A stretch of DNA of 17,206 bases, taken from NCBI GenBank assembly GCA_020025965.1, contig JAHHRG010000044.1, positions 1 to 17,206 on the forward strand, read 5' to 3'. Positions within the stretch are counted from its first letter, which is position 1, and each line of letters starts with the position of its first letter. The notes under the pieces are model-generated. The model made no database searches and was not told the origin of the DNA. It worked only from the letters and a program-made list of their open reading frames with translations. The DNA comes from Sutterella sp. (GTDB taxonomy: Bacteria > Pseudomonadota > Gammaproteobacteria > Burkholderiales > Burkholderiaceae_F). Position numbers and translations under genes: made by a program. Shown here piece by piece: positions 7,188-16,204 of this stretch.

Positions 7188-7246
7188 ATCGTTCGTTGGT
7201 CGAACGATAGACGGGCTGAATTCTAATCATTAGCTTAGTTAATGAT
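7188..7246. repeat. Two short inverted repeats upstream of the pbpG-like gene
   Basis: ATCGTTCG/CGAACGAT (7188-7195/7201-7208, 5-nt gap) and ATCATTA/TAATGAT (7226-7232/7240-7246, 7-nt gap). Both are perfect and lie 20-80 nt before the pbpG-like start, where its promoter should be. They could be operator sites or mRNA-leader hairpins. A -10-like TAGAAT is at 7220-7225 (minus) but I see no matching -35. Confidence 0.4.
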
Positions 7247-7264
7247 CTGAAAATCCTTTCTCTT

Positions 7265-7310
7265 TTACAAATTCAGCCCACTCGAACCAATAAGTCCCAA
7301 GCGGGCTGAA
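7265..7310 (-). terminator. Possible terminator of hrpA
   Basis: TTCAGCCC (7272-7279) and GGGCTGAA (7303-7310) form a perfect 8-bp stem with a long 23-nt loop, 16 nt after the hrpA stop. On the minus strand the tail reads TTTGTAAAAG, only moderately T-rich. The same GGGCTGAA octamer recurs at 7213-7220. Confidence 0.45.
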
Positions 7311-7325
7311 AAAGATCAGTGTCGA

Positions 7326-10300
7326 TCAGAGACGAATAATCGCCGCCCAGACACGTTCGAGGCGCTTAACGCTCACCGGCATCGGCGTTCTCAGTTGCTG
7401 CGCAAAGAGCGAAACGCGCAACTCCTGAAGCATCCAACCGAATTCGTCCAAACGCGCGTCAGGCTGACCGCGTCTTTCGGCTCTCGCGCGAAGCAACGGC
7501 ACCGTGAGACGTTCGATATCCCGACGGCGCGAAGCATCGCGTTCCGGATCGTCTCGATAGCGTTCAAGTCGATACTGCAGCGCCTTCAAATAACGCGGAT
7601 AGTGCGCCAATTGAGAAAGCGGCACAGTCGTTAAGAAGTGCGGACGGAAAAGATCTTTCAATTGCGATTCGATATCGGCAACGAGTGCTTTTTCATCCGA
7701 CAAGCGCTTCACTTTCGAGGGTATCGATGCACTTTCGCTCACAATCTCTACCATCAATCGAGAGATTTCACCTGCAACGAGTGTCAAACGGCCCTTCACA
7801 TCTTCTCGACGTTCGCGGAAAGTCGCTTCGTCGGTCGGACGAGGTTCGGCCAGAGCCGTCGCCAAAAGCGCGCAGTCGACCACTTCCGCGGCAAGCGTAT
7901 CCGACGATTCGAAGAGCTGCGCCAAACCCGGCACCATCTGCGCCTGCATCTGTACGCGGCCCAAATCGCGAACGGAACGTTCGACAAAACGGACTTGTTC
8001 GCGAAGCGTGAGCCTAAAAAGTCTCAAAAGGCCTTTTCGGTGTTCGCGAGCGGCTTCAAGCGGATCATCAAAAACATCGATCGCACAGTCGCGACCTCTA
8101 TCGACCAAGGCCGGATGCCCGATCAAAGTCTGCCCCTTTCGGGAAATTTCCATCAATTCCGGCAATTCGCCGAAAGTCCAGTCAACAATCCCTTCTTCCA
8201 AGTCCTTCGCTACGGTCGCATCTTCCTGCGCCACATTGCGGAAAGTTTCTTGAGCGGCTTCACCCAATTCCGCACGCAACTGCGCCAAATTACGCCCCAT
8301 GGCGATCTGTCGGCCGTGTTCGTCCAGGACCTTGAAATTCATGATGAGATGCGGCGGGAGCTGTTCGATCTTGAAATCGGACACATGGCAGGCCACGCCG
8401 GCATTCTCACGAACGTCGCGAGCGAGCACCTCAGCAAAAGCAAGGCTCTGCGGCTCTCCTTCCGCCGTTCTCGTAAAGAACTTCGTCGCATAGTCTGGCA
8501 ACGGGATGCAATGACGACGAATCTTCTGCGGCAACGACTTCAAAAGGAACTGCGCCTTTTCTTTCACCATACCGGGAACGAGCCATTCACAGCGAAGCGA
8601 ATCGATCTGATTCAAAGCATAAAGCGGTACGGCCAAAGTAATGCCGTCCTTAACGCTCCCCGGTTCAAAGTGATATCCAAGGCTCATCGTAACGCCCGCC
8701 ATATCAATCGTTTTCGGGAAGTATCGATTCGTCACTTCACTCGCTTCGTGGCGCATGAGCGCCTCTCTCGTCATGTAAAGATACTTCGGATCTTCAACTG
8801 TCGAGAGCCACTTCATGAGGGTCGAAGTGCCGACCACATCGGCCGGGATTAACTCGTCGTAGAAGTCGTAAATCAGCTGATCGTCAACCAAAACGTCCGG
8901 ACGGCGGGTTCTGTGTTCGAGTTCTTCGATTTCACGTACGAGCCGGCGGTTATGCTTGAAAAACGGCGCCTTTCCTTCCCACTCTCCCTCAACAAGAGCC
9001 TGGCGAATGAAGATTTCACGGGCCTGAACCGGATCGTGAGGTGCAAAACTCACGCGGCGTTGCTGATAGATCGTCAGACCGTATAGCGTTCCTCGTTCGA
9101 AAGCCGCCACTTCACCGCGCGTCTTTTCCCAATGAGGCTCCGTCCAGCTACGCTTGATGAGCCGTTCGGCCACGGCTTCGATCCATTCGGGATCAATATC
9201 GGCCACACAGCGAGCAAACATCCTCGAGGTTTCGACAATTTCGGCCGACAGAATCCAACGCCCCGACTTTTTCGCACGCGCGGAGCCCGGCCAAATCCAG
9301 AATTTAATCCCGCGAGCCCCTAAATAAGGCGGCGCACGGAAGTCGCTTTCAACGGCCTTCGAACCGATATTGCCCAGAAGTCCTGTCAAGAGCGCTTTAT
9401 GCACTTCTTCAAATGTCGCGGGAGCGGTATTGCGTCGCCAGCCGAGTTCGTCGGTCAGCTGCACGAGCTGACGCCAGACATCTCGCCATTCTCGTAAACG
9501 CCTCGGTGACAAGAAGCGGCGCTTCAATTCAGCTTCGAGCTTACGGTTGCTTTCCTTTTCGGCCAAGGCCTTTTCGTACCAACGCCAAAGCTTCACATAG
9601 CCGAGGAAATCGGACTTTTCGTCGGCAAACTTGCGGTGCTGTTCGTCGGCCGCCTGCTGTGCGTCGATCGGACGCTCGCGCGGATCCTGAACGGAGAGCC
9701 CCGAACAGATGATGAGAAGTTCTTCGAGACTTCCCACGCGACTCCCTGCCAACAGCATGCGTGCCAGGCGCGGATCCACGGGAAGACGAGCCAATTCGTG
9801 CCCCACCTTCGTCAATCGTCCCTCTTCCGTTACGGCCGTCAGTTCCTGCAGGATGCTGAAGCCGTCGGCGAAAGCCCGCGGCGGCGGTGCCTGCACAAAC
9901 GGGAATTCTCGTACGTCCCCCAATTTGAGCGCCATTGCTCGGAGAATCACTGCGGCGAGATTCGAACGCATGATTTCCGGATCCGTAAAGGCCGGACGGG
10001 CCTGATAGTCCTTTTCGTCATAAAGACGAATACAGATACCGTTCGCCACACGGCCGCAACGACCCGCACGCTGATCAGCCGAAGCCCGGCTCACAGGTTC
10101 GATCAAAAGCTGTTCGACCTTGTTGCGATACGAATAGCGCTTGACGCGAGCCAAGCCCGTATCCACCACATAGCGAATCCCCGGAACCGTAATCGACGTT
10201 TCCGCGACGTTTGTGGCGAGCACAATACGGCGTGCTCCGCTCGGACGAAAGACGCGTTCCTGTTCGGCTGCGCTCAGACGGGCATAGAGGGGCAGAATTT

Positions 10301-11708
10301 CCGTTGACGAACGGCGGTTTTTTCTCAAATGATCGGCCGTTTCACGAATTTCGCGTTCGCCGGGCAAGAAAACAAGAATATCGCCGGGCCCGCTTGCTTC
10401 CAATTCGCCGCAAGCGTTGTCGATTGCAGCAACGAGCGTCTTGTCGTCGGTTTCGTCGGCATCTTCAAGCGGACGGTAACGAACTTCCACCGGATAGGTA
10501 CGTCCAGAAATCGTGAGAACGGGCGCAGGACGGCCGTTCTCGGCAAAGTGTTCGGCAAAGCGTTCCGCATCAATCGTCGCGGAAGTGACGATCACTTTGA
10601 GATCGCGGCGCTTCAACAGCAAGCGCTTCAAGTACCCTAGGAGGAAGTCGATATTGACGGAACGTTCGTGCGCTTCGTCAATGATGATCGTATCGTAGGC
10701 ACGCAACAAAGGATCCGCCTGCGTTTCTGCAAGAAGAATCCCGTCCGTCATCAGCTTGATTGTGGCGCCCGGGCTCGTCGTATCGGTAAAGCGGACCTTA
10801 TAGCCCACCACATCGCCCGGCTCCGTTTTCAATTCTTCGGCTATACGTTTTGCGATAGAACTCGCAGCAATGCGTCGCGGTTGCGTATGCGCAATCATGC
10901 CGTGCTCGCCACGGCCCGCCATCATGGCGATCTTCGGGAGTTGCGTCGTTTTCCCCGACCCCGTTTCGCCGCAAACGATGACCACTCGGTTTTCGCGAAT
11001 GGCGCGGGCTACTTCTTCACCTCGTTCCGAAACAGGCAGTCCCGGCATGAGCGTAAAGGGCGGTACGGGAGTACGTCGCTCTTCATATGACAAACGGGGA
11101 CGACGGGCCTGATCGGCTTTGTCCGTTTTATTCGTTTTGTCAACATTGTTCGAGCGAAGGTTTCGCCGACGGTTTTCATCCTTCTCCGTCGTGACGGCCT
11201 GACGGTCACGGCGGCGTTCGCCTTGCTGTTTCGAGCGAAGAGCTTCGGACGAACGGCTATGATCCTGACGACGGGTATCTCGGGACTTTTCCGTTTGACG
11301 TTCGTCACGATGGGTTGCATCGCGACGGTTGCGCAGAGACTTGCCGTCGGTTTTCTCGGTTTGAGCAACTACGGCCTTCGGCGTCACAGGCGCTTGATGC
11401 GTCTTCTGAGGAGCAGGCTTCGTCTTTTCCTTTTTGTCGGAGAGACGAAAAGAAGCACCCGACGAACGAGCGGCACTCGCTAGCGCTTCGCCGAAGCCGC
11501 CCGTTGCACGAAAAGCCGACGCACTGATTGACGATTCCGCCGTAGGTTCGGGAGACGCAAACTTTTTCGCCGCATCGGCCTTCTTAGACTTTTTCCTCTT
11601 TTCCTCTTCGACGCGTGCTTTCTCTTCCTTTTCACGAGTCACGGCGAGCGCGTCGTCAACTTCGGTTTTGACTTTTTGGAAAGCCGCAAACAATGCACGA
11701 TCAGACAT
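7326..11708 (-). CDS. hrpA: ATP-dependent RNA helicase HrpA (DEAH box)
   Basis: 1460 residues, longer than E. coli HrpA at about 1300. Helicase motifs in order: GETGSGKT Walker A (247-254), TQPRRIAA (275-282), DEAH (344-347), SAT (376-378), LATNVAETSITVPG (497-510) and QRAGRCGR (546-553). The helicase-associated/OB region and the long HrpA-specific C-terminal domain (DUF3418) follow to the end. HrpA unwinds RNA with ATP hydrolysis and has been linked to mRNA processing and to rescue of stalled or collided ribosomes. Odd point: residues about 25-215 are an extra, highly charged, low-complexity extension (KKSKKADAAKK, GERRRDRQ, many R/K/E/D), probably disordered and RNA-binding. The start is ATG; AAGGA lies 14 nt upstream, too far to be a good Shine-Dalgarno. 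The next ORF upstream (yggX) is divergent. Confidence 0.96.
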   Translation of the reverse strand: MSDRALFAAFQKVKTEVDDALAVTREKEEKARVEEEKRKKSKKADAAKKFASPEPTAESSISASAFRATGGFGEALASAARSSGASFRLSDKKEKTKPAPQKTHQAPVTPKAVVAQTEKTDGKSLRNRRDATHRDERQTEKSRDTRRQDHSRSSEALRSKQQGERRRDRQAVTTEKDENRRRNLRSNNVDKTNKTDKADQARRPRLSYEERRTPVPPFTLMPGLPVSERGEEVARAIRENRVVIVCGETGSGKTTQLPKIAMMAGRGEHGMIAHTQPRRIAASSIAKRIAEELKTEPGDVVGYKVRFTDTTSPGATIKLMTDGILLAETQADPLLRAYDTIIIDEAHERSVNIDFLLGYLKRLLLKRRDLKVIVTSATIDAERFAEHFAENGRPAPVLTISGRTYPVEVRYRPLEDADETDDKTLVAAIDNACGELEASGPGDILVFLPGEREIRETADHLRKNRRSSTEILPLYARLSAAEQERVFRPSGARRIVLATNVAETSITVPGIRYVVDTGLARVKRYSYRNKVEQLLIEPVSRASADQRAGRCGRVANGICIRLYDEKDYQARPAFTDPEIMRSNLAAVILRAMALKLGDVREFPFVQAPPPRAFADGFSILQELTAVTEEGRLTKVGHELARLPVDPRLARMLLAGSRVGSLEELLIICSGLSVQDPRERPIDAQQAADEQHRKFADEKSDFLGYVKLWRWYEKALAEKESNRKLEAELKRRFLSPRRLREWRDVWRQLVQLTDELGWRRNTAPATFEEVHKALLTGLLGNIGSKAVESDFRAPPYLGARGIKFWIWPGSARAKKSGRWILSAEIVETSRMFARCVADIDPEWIEAVAERLIKRSWTEPHWEKTRGEVAAFERGTLYGLTIYQQRRVSFAPHDPVQAREIFIRQALVEGEWEGKAPFFKHNRRLVREIEELEHRTRRPDVLVDDQLIYDFYDELIPADVVGTSTLMKWLSTVEDPKYLYMTREALMRHEASEVTNRYFPKTIDMAGVTMSLGYHFEPGSVKDGITLAVPLYALNQIDSLRCEWLVPGMVKEKAQFLLKSLPQKIRRHCIPLPDYATKFFTRTAEGEPQSLAFAEVLARDVRENAGVACHVSDFKIEQLPPHLIMNFKVLDEHGRQIAMGRNLAQLRAELGEAAQETFRNVAQEDATVAKDLEEGIVDWTFGELPELMEISRKGQTLIGHPALVDRGRDCAIDVFDDPLEAAREHRKGLLRLFRLTLREQVRFVERSVRDLGRVQMQAQMVPGLAQLFESSDTLAAEVVDCALLATALAEPRPTDEATFRERREDVKGRLTLVAGEISRLMVEIVSESASIPSKVKRLSDEKALVADIESQLKDLFRPHFLTTVPLSQLAHYPRYLKALQYRLERYRDDPERDASRRRDIERLTVPLLRARAERRGQPDARLDEFGWMLQELRVSLFAQQLRTPMPVSVKRLERVWAAIIRL

Positions 11709-11759
11709 AATTAGATCAGTCTTCCTTGGAGACGGCCGCTCTCGTGAAAAGCACTCCGC

Positions 11760-11787
11760 TTGTCGTTGACGCGTCTCGCGCTACAAT
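11760..11787 (+). promoter_or_regulatory. Probable yggX promoter
   Basis: TTGTCG (11760-11765), a 16-nt spacer and TACAAT (11782-11787), 64 nt before the yggX ATG. Just downstream, over the expected start, is a perfect 12-bp palindrome GGAAAATTTTCC (11792-11803) that could be an operator. The -10 is good and the -35 is moderate. Confidence 0.5.
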
Positions 11788-11851
11788 GTACGGAAAATTT
11801 TCCACGCAGAACGCGGCAGCGTTCCCCATCCTCTATTCAAGGAGCAAGCAA

Positions 11852-12124
11852 ATGGCTCGCATGGTTAAATGTGTAAAACTCAATAAGGAGGCCGAAGGCC
11901 TCGACTTCCCGCCCTTCCCCGGCGAGCTCGGCGTTCGCATCTGGCGCAGCGTCAGTAAGGATGCCTGGGCCGAATGGACGCGCCTGCAGACCATGATGGT
12001 CAATGAATACGGTCTGAACCTGGCCGATCTTTCAGCCCGCAAGCAGTTGATGGAACAGTGCGAACGTTACTTCTTCGGCGACGGCGGCGACTTCAAGACG
12101 CCTGAAAACTACAAGCCGCTCTAA
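11852..12124 (+). CDS. yggX: Fe(2+)-trafficking protein YggX (oxidative damage protection)
   Basis: 90 residues, the normal family length. It starts MARMVKCVKL and contains the conserved EGLDFPPFPGELG (15-27), AWAEWTRLQTMMVNEYGLNLAD (38-59, in two family blocks) and a YFFG...KTPENYKPL ending. C7 is the conserved cysteine. YggX proteins are small cytosolic factors that protect Fe-S enzymes such as MutY and aconitase from oxidation, perhaps by handling Fe(II). ATG 11852 is chosen over the longer frame from 11726 because AAGGAG (11839-11844) sits 7 nt before it and it matches the family N-terminus. Single gene between its own promoter and a terminator. Confidence 0.96.
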   Translation: MARMVKCVKLNKEAEGLDFPPFPGELGVRIWRSVSKDAWAEWTRLQTMMVNEYGLNLADLSARKQLMEQCERYFFGDGGDFKTPENYKPL

Positions 12125-12160
12125 AGCGCGCACGTTTTCACCGTCCTCAAAAGACAAAAC

Positions 12161-12201
12161 ACCCTGTCCTCCGACACTGTCGGAAGGCAGGGTATTTTTT
12201 T
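12161..12201 (+). terminator. Terminator after yggX, probably also serving rpiA
   Basis: ACCCTGTCCTCCGACA and TGTCGGAAGGCAGGGT form a long stem with one G-T wobble and one mismatch, followed by ATTTTTTT (12194-12201). On the minus strand, the tail after the same stem reads GTTTTGTCTTTTG, so it may also stop rpiA, which ends at 12233. Confidence 0.85.
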
Positions 12202-12232
12202 GTACGTTCAATTCCGTCACCGGAACGGTGGC

Positions 12233-12901
12233 TTATTCGTCGCGAAGACTCGTGACAACGCCGTCCTGCGTACCGAGAAGAAGAACGTCGGCACCGCGGG
12301 CGGCAAAAAGACCGACCGTCACGACCCCCGGCCAAGCATTGATTTCGGCTTCGAGCGCACGCGGATCCTTAATCGACAAACCTGCAGCGTCGAGAATATG
12401 GCATCCGTTGTCGGTCACAAAGTCACGAAGCTTCACGTCGGCACCCATAGCCTCAAGGCGAGCCTTGACGGCACGGGCGGCCATCGGGATCACTTCAACG
12501 GGCAGAGGGAATTTACCCAACACGTCGACCTTCTTCGAGGCGTCGGCAATGCAAACGAACTTGCCGGAAATGGAAGCGACGATCTTTTCACGCGTCAACG
12601 CACCGCCGCCGCCTTTGATCATCGAAAAACTCGGATCAATTTCATCGGCGCCGTCGACATAAACACCGATTTCATCGACTTCGTTCATATCGAGCACCTT
12701 GAAGCCCAAGGCTTCGAGACGCTTGGTCGAGCGTTCGCTCGAAGAAACGCAGGCCGGGATCTTGTCGCGATAAGCCGGAAGCTGATCAATAAACTGGTCA
12801 ACCGTCGAACCGGTGCCTACGCCCAGAATTTTGCCTTCTTCTATGTAAGCGAGAGCCGCACGGGCCACTTCGCGCTTGAGTTCTTGTTGAGTAAGTGCCA
12901 T
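12233..12901 (-). CDS. rpiA: Ribose-5-phosphate isomerase A
   Basis: 222 residues, standard length. Conserved blocks: GVGTGSTV (27-34), SSSERSTK (53-60), DGADEIDP (83-90, catalytic aspartates) and KGGGGALTREK (96-106, catalytic Lys and Glu). K9 near the N-terminus fits the conserved lysine. It interconverts ribose-5-phosphate and ribulose-5-phosphate in the non-oxidative pentose phosphate pathway in the cytosol. Single gene; it converges with yggX and diverges from the sensor kinase. No strong Shine-Dalgarno precedes the ATG. Confidence 0.97.
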   Translation of the reverse strand: MALTQQELKREVARAALAYIEEGKILGVGTGSTVDQFIDQLPAYRDKIPACVSSSERSTKRLEALGFKVLDMNEVDEIGVYVDGADEIDPSFSMIKGGGGALTREKIVASISGKFVCIADASKKVDVLGKFPLPVEVIPMAARAVKARLEAMGADVKLRDFVTDNGCHILDAAGLSIKDPRALEAEINAWPGVVTVGLFAARGADVLLLGTQDGVVTSLRDE

Positions 12902-13121
12902 GAGTAAACGCGTCTTAAATATTGACGGTTTCTTGTCGAAAACCGTCGGTCGAATCGATATCTCGATATTTTAGCCGATCGCAGGCCTGCACCGAGCTTC
13001 TCTATGATGCGCATCCACCTCTTGCCCTTGCGTAGCGAAAGTCCCAAGAGACCCGAAGGCCTTCTGTCGGTAAAATGACTCCCGACGATCTCAACCGATA
13101 ACGACAACACGAGATGATTTC
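12902..13121. promoter_or_regulatory. Divergent intergenic region between rpiA and the sensor kinase
   Basis: 220 nt without a gene. On the minus strand a -10-like TAAAAT lies at 12968-12973, flanked by the near-palindrome ATCGATATCTCGATAT. The rpiA leader then carries a hairpin GACGGTTT/AAACCGTC (12924-12931/12940-12947) with no T-tail, so it is not a classic terminator. On the plus strand a -10-like TAAAAT lies at 13071-13076, about 46 nt before the kinase ATG. Neither -10 has a convincing -35. Low confidence in exact promoters. Confidence 0.35.
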
Positions 13122-15500
13122 ATGTCCCAGGATTTTTCCGACAAAGAGGTAGCGGCGACCTTTAAAGCGCTCAATGCCTCTCACAGCAGAGAGGAGAGTT
13201 CACTCATCGGCATTTATGCCTCTTGGGCGGCCATTCTTCTTCTCGGTGCCTGCTTCTTTTTTGCCGCCGTTTTCATTCTCGACGCCGACCGCCGAGCCGC
13301 AACCGCTCGCCTGGAACAAGCCAGCAGTCTTTTGGTCCAGTCGATCGAATCCCGCCTGTTGGGCACTACAGAACTCCTGCAACGTACCAGCATGCGTCTT
13401 ATGCACGTGCCGGGGATGACATCGCGCGTTCGCAGCTCCGAACTTGCCGCCATGGGCTTTATGCATGATCGCCGAGAAGTGCTGGAACTTGCCCTCGTTG
13501 ACCGAGACCTGCGTGTTCTTCGCCATTGGCTTTCGCCTTCGCACAATACGATCGCCAACAATACGATCGGTGCGGGCATTGAGTCGGACGAAAATCGCAA
13601 AGCCATAGAAAGCGTGCTGATGCGAGACGCGAGCTTTATCGGTTCGCCCTATAACCTCGAGGAAGGCGGTCAGGTCTACGTGAATATTTACGTCCCGACT
13701 CCGGTTCCCGATCAGATATTGCTCGCCCGCGTCAATTTCACCCATATGATTCACGAAGCGGCCGATGTCATCGGTTCCGAGCAGTACCACTTCTATACGA
13801 CGAAAAACGGCGTCGCCATGAGCGACCATGTGCATACGAACGGTACTCCGAAACTGATGCAGACGACGCCGATCCCGATCTTCAACGATCCGACCGTGAC
13901 GCTCACGTCTGAGAGTTTCGAGCACAGCGTCTTTACTCCCGACAACATCAAACTCTGGGTTATTCTGGCCTTGGCCGGCATGTTGGCGCTCGCCTTGGGA
14001 CTTCTCTTGAAGAATCAGAAAGAGCAACACGCCGCTCACAGACGCCTCTCGGCCGAATATTCTCTTCGTGTCGCAATGGCAGAATCCTCCTTGGCGGGTG
14101 TTCGCGTGACGGACCTTGAAGGGCACATCCTTTTTGTGAACGAAACTTTCCAGAAGCTCGTCGGATACTCCGCCGAAGAGCTCTTCGGGACAACCTATCC
14201 CTACCCCTATTGGTCCGAAGACATCTCGAACCGCTATCTCGACATTCTCGAAAAGCCTGAAATTCATCACATCCGTACGCTCGAATTTCAGATCCGCCGC
14301 AAGGACGGGATCATTTTCGACGCTCAGCTCAATGTGTCTCCGCTTTTGAATGAAGACGGCACCATCATCGGCTGGATCGGCGAACTCTACGACATCTCCG
14401 AACAAAAGCGTGCCCGCGAACGCATGACTGCCGCACACGAACGTTTTACGCGTGTCGTTCACTCGATGAATTCGGCCATTTGCGTAATCAGCATCGTACA
14501 GAAACCGCATACGGCACCGCACATGCTTTTCCACAATGCGCCCTATGCCCGCATTTTCGGACCGGATGTCGCCGGTGCTCGCCGCCTTTTGGCTCTGATC
14601 CAAAAATCGCCGCGTATTACGCGCGAGGGCGTTTACGACGATCTGACGGAACGTTGGTTTGACGCGCGCATGCAGATGCTCACGTGGACTGACGACACCG
14701 AAGCCTGCATGATCATCGCTACCGACATTACGAATCAGCGTGAAACGGAGCTCGCGCTTGAAGAGCAGCTCCGCCGAGCAGAAACCACTCAACGTTTGGT
14801 CACGATGGGGGAAATGGCAAGCTCTCTCGCTCACGAATTGAATCAGCCGCTTGCCGCCATTTCGAACTATGCCGTCGGCGCTACCTGCATGATCGAAGCC
14901 GGGAAACTCAGTCGCGAAGACACGCTCGTTGCTTTGGGCAAGATGTCCAAACAAGCTCAGCGTGCCGCCGCCATCATCAAGCGTATCCGCAGCTTTGCCG
15001 CCACCAAGAAAACGGACCCGCAATTTACGGCCGTCGTTCCCGAAACGATCGTAACGGAAACGATGGAATTGGCTCTTATTCAAGCCGCAAAACTCAAGGC
15101 TCAGATCGAAACGACGATCGAACCCGATTTACCCAACATGAAGGGCGATTCGGTGATGCTCGAACAGCTTCTTCTGAACCTTTTGAAAAATGCCATGGAA
15201 GCCGTTCAGCCCTTCCCTAACCATACGGTGGAACTGAACGTTTCCAAAACAGAAGGCGGCGATTTCATTCAGTTCCAAATTCGAGACCACGGTCCGGGCA
15301 TTTCGGACGAAAACAAAGCACTTCTCTACGACGCCTTTTACTCAACAAAGAACGAAGGGATGGGCATGGGGCTCAACATTTGTCGCTCCATTGTCGAGGT
15401 GCACCAGGGACGCATCACCATCACGGATACGCCGGGCGGCGGTGCAACCTTCACTTTCACCATCCCGATTCTGTGTGAACCCACACCAAATCTGTTGTAA
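13122..15500 (+). CDS. Membrane PAS sensor histidine kinase (FixL/DctB-like)
   Basis: 792 residues. Order: cytosolic tail; membrane segment about 30-52; periplasmic sensor about 54-275 (has GSPYNLEEGGQVYVNIYVP, resembling double-Cache domains); membrane segment about 276-296; PAS 1 about 313-424 with PAC end IGELYDISEQKR; PAS 2 about 437-540; HisKA with phospho-acceptor H571 in AHELNQPLAAI; HATPase with N690 (N box), DHGPG (722-726) and GMGMGLNI (746-753). All catalytic motifs are intact, so an active kinase is expected. The HELNQPLAAI type typically pairs with FixJ-class regulators, and one follows 31 nt downstream. The ligand cannot be read from sequence; a small organic acid is a guess from the Cache-like sensor. 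Start ATG with GAG 8 nt upstream. Confidence 0.92.
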   Translation: MSQDFSDKEVAATFKALNASHSREESSLIGIYASWAAILLLGACFFFAAVFILDADRRAATARLEQASSLLVQSIESRLLGTTELLQRTSMRLMHVPGMTSRVRSSELAAMGFMHDRREVLELALVDRDLRVLRHWLSPSHNTIANNTIGAGIESDENRKAIESVLMRDASFIGSPYNLEEGGQVYVNIYVPTPVPDQILLARVNFTHMIHEAADVIGSEQYHFYTTKNGVAMSDHVHTNGTPKLMQTTPIPIFNDPTVTLTSESFEHSVFTPDNIKLWVILALAGMLALALGLLLKNQKEQHAAHRRLSAEYSLRVAMAESSLAGVRVTDLEGHILFVNETFQKLVGYSAEELFGTTYPYPYWSEDISNRYLDILEKPEIHHIRTLEFQIRRKDGIIFDAQLNVSPLLNEDGTIIGWIGELYDISEQKRARERMTAAHERFTRVVHSMNSAICVISIVQKPHTAPHMLFHNAPYARIFGPDVAGARRLLALIQKSPRITREGVYDDLTERWFDARMQMLTWTDDTEACMIIATDITNQRETELALEEQLRRAETTQRLVTMGEMASSLAHELNQPLAAISNYAVGATCMIEAGKLSREDTLVALGKMSKQAQRAAAIIKRIRSFAATKKTDPQFTAVVPETIVTETMELALIQAAKLKAQIETTIEPDLPNMKGDSVMLEQLLLNLLKNAMEAVQPFPNHTVELNVSKTEGGDFIQFQIRDHGPGISDENKALLYDAFYSTKNEGMGMGLNICRSIVEVHQGRITITDTPGGGATFTFTIPILCEPTPNLL

Positions 15501-15515
15501 AATCTGAGCCTCATA

Positions 15516-15522
15516 GAGGAGG
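15516..15522 (+). promoter_or_regulatory. Strong Shine-Dalgarno of the response regulator gene
   Basis: GAGGAGG, 9 nt before ATG 15532. It is the strongest ribosome site in the window and fixes the regulator start. It suggests more regulator than kinase is made from the shared mRNA. Confidence 0.8.
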
Positions 15523-15531
15523 TTTTTATTC

Positions 15532-16176
15532 ATGTTCCCATACGATTACGGATCGGACACGCCTGAGACGCTCGGTACCGTTTACGTCGTTGATGACGAC
15601 GATGCCGTTCGCGACTCTCTCAAGTGGCTGCTTGAAGCCAGTGATTACCGTGTCGAACTTTACGACAGCGGTGAAAGTTTCATTGCGAAGTACGATCCCA
15701 AAGCCATCGCCGTTCTCGTTCTCGACGTCCGCATGCCCGGCATGAGCGGACTTGAAGTTCAGGAACACCTGTTGGCTCGCGATGCCGAACTCCCGATTAT
15801 TTTCATCACGGGTCACGGTGACGTTTCTATGGCCGTCAACGCTTTGAAACGCGGCGCCGTCGACTTTATCGAGAAGCCTTTCGAACAGGCCGCCCTGAAG
15901 CAGCTTGTCGAACGCATGCTTCACGAAGCTCGCGAACGCCACATGGAAAAGGAACGTCGCAGCCTCAACGAAGCGTTGCTCGCCAAGCTCACGCCTCGCG
16001 AACAGCAGGTTCTCGAACGCATCATCAACGGCCGTCTCAATAAGCAGATTGCCGACGACCTCGGTATTTCCATCAAGACCGTCGAAGCGCATCGCGCCTC
16101 GATTATGGACAAGACGAACTCCGGCACCGTCGCTGACCTGATGCGTGTCGTGATGGGCACCACCCTGATGCGCTAA
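15532..16176 (+). CDS. FixJ-family response regulator (receiver + LuxR-type HTH)
   Basis: 214 residues. Receiver about 15-130: acidic pocket DDDD (21-24), phospho-acceptor D65 in LDVRMPG, T93 in FITGHGD and K115 in EKPF. The helix-turn-helix is about 150-200 (LTPREQQVLERIINGRLNKQIADDLGIS in family layout, then KTVEAHRASIM), the LuxR/FixJ DNA-binding form. It should be phosphorylated by the kinase encoded just upstream and then control promoters as a dimer. The pair is one operon, 31 nt apart, ended by a terminator 30 nt after this gene. Target genes are unknown. In related Burkholderiales, as I recall, a similar pair lies beside pyruvate dehydrogenase genes and folD; here folD follows directly. 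Confidence 0.95.
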   Translation: MFPYDYGSDTPETLGTVYVVDDDDAVRDSLKWLLEASDYRVELYDSGESFIAKYDPKAIAVLVLDVRMPGMSGLEVQEHLLARDAELPIIFITGHGDVSMAVNALKRGAVDFIEKPFEQAALKQLVERMLHEARERHMEKERRSLNEALLAKLTPREQQVLERIINGRLNKQIADDLGISIKTVEAHRASIMDKTNSGTVADLMRVVMGTTLMR

Positions 16177-16204
16177 TCGAGCTTTAGGGCCATCTTTTGA
16201 CATC

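Noticed and set aside
7638..8852. 404-codon plus-strand frame opposite hrpA
   Set aside because: It is antisense to conserved hrpA coding sequence; the residues look like a mirror of biased codons and have no recognisable domain.
11766..11787. TTGACG with TACAAT as the yggX promoter
   Set aside because: Spacer is only 10 nt; TTGTCG at 11760 with a 16-nt spacer is used instead.
13200..15083. 627-codon minus-strand frame opposite the sensor kinase
   Set aside because: Long, but fully antisense to a kinase with intact PAS, HisKA and HATPase motifs. The length reflects codon bias (few TTA/CTA/TCA codons in the sense frame).
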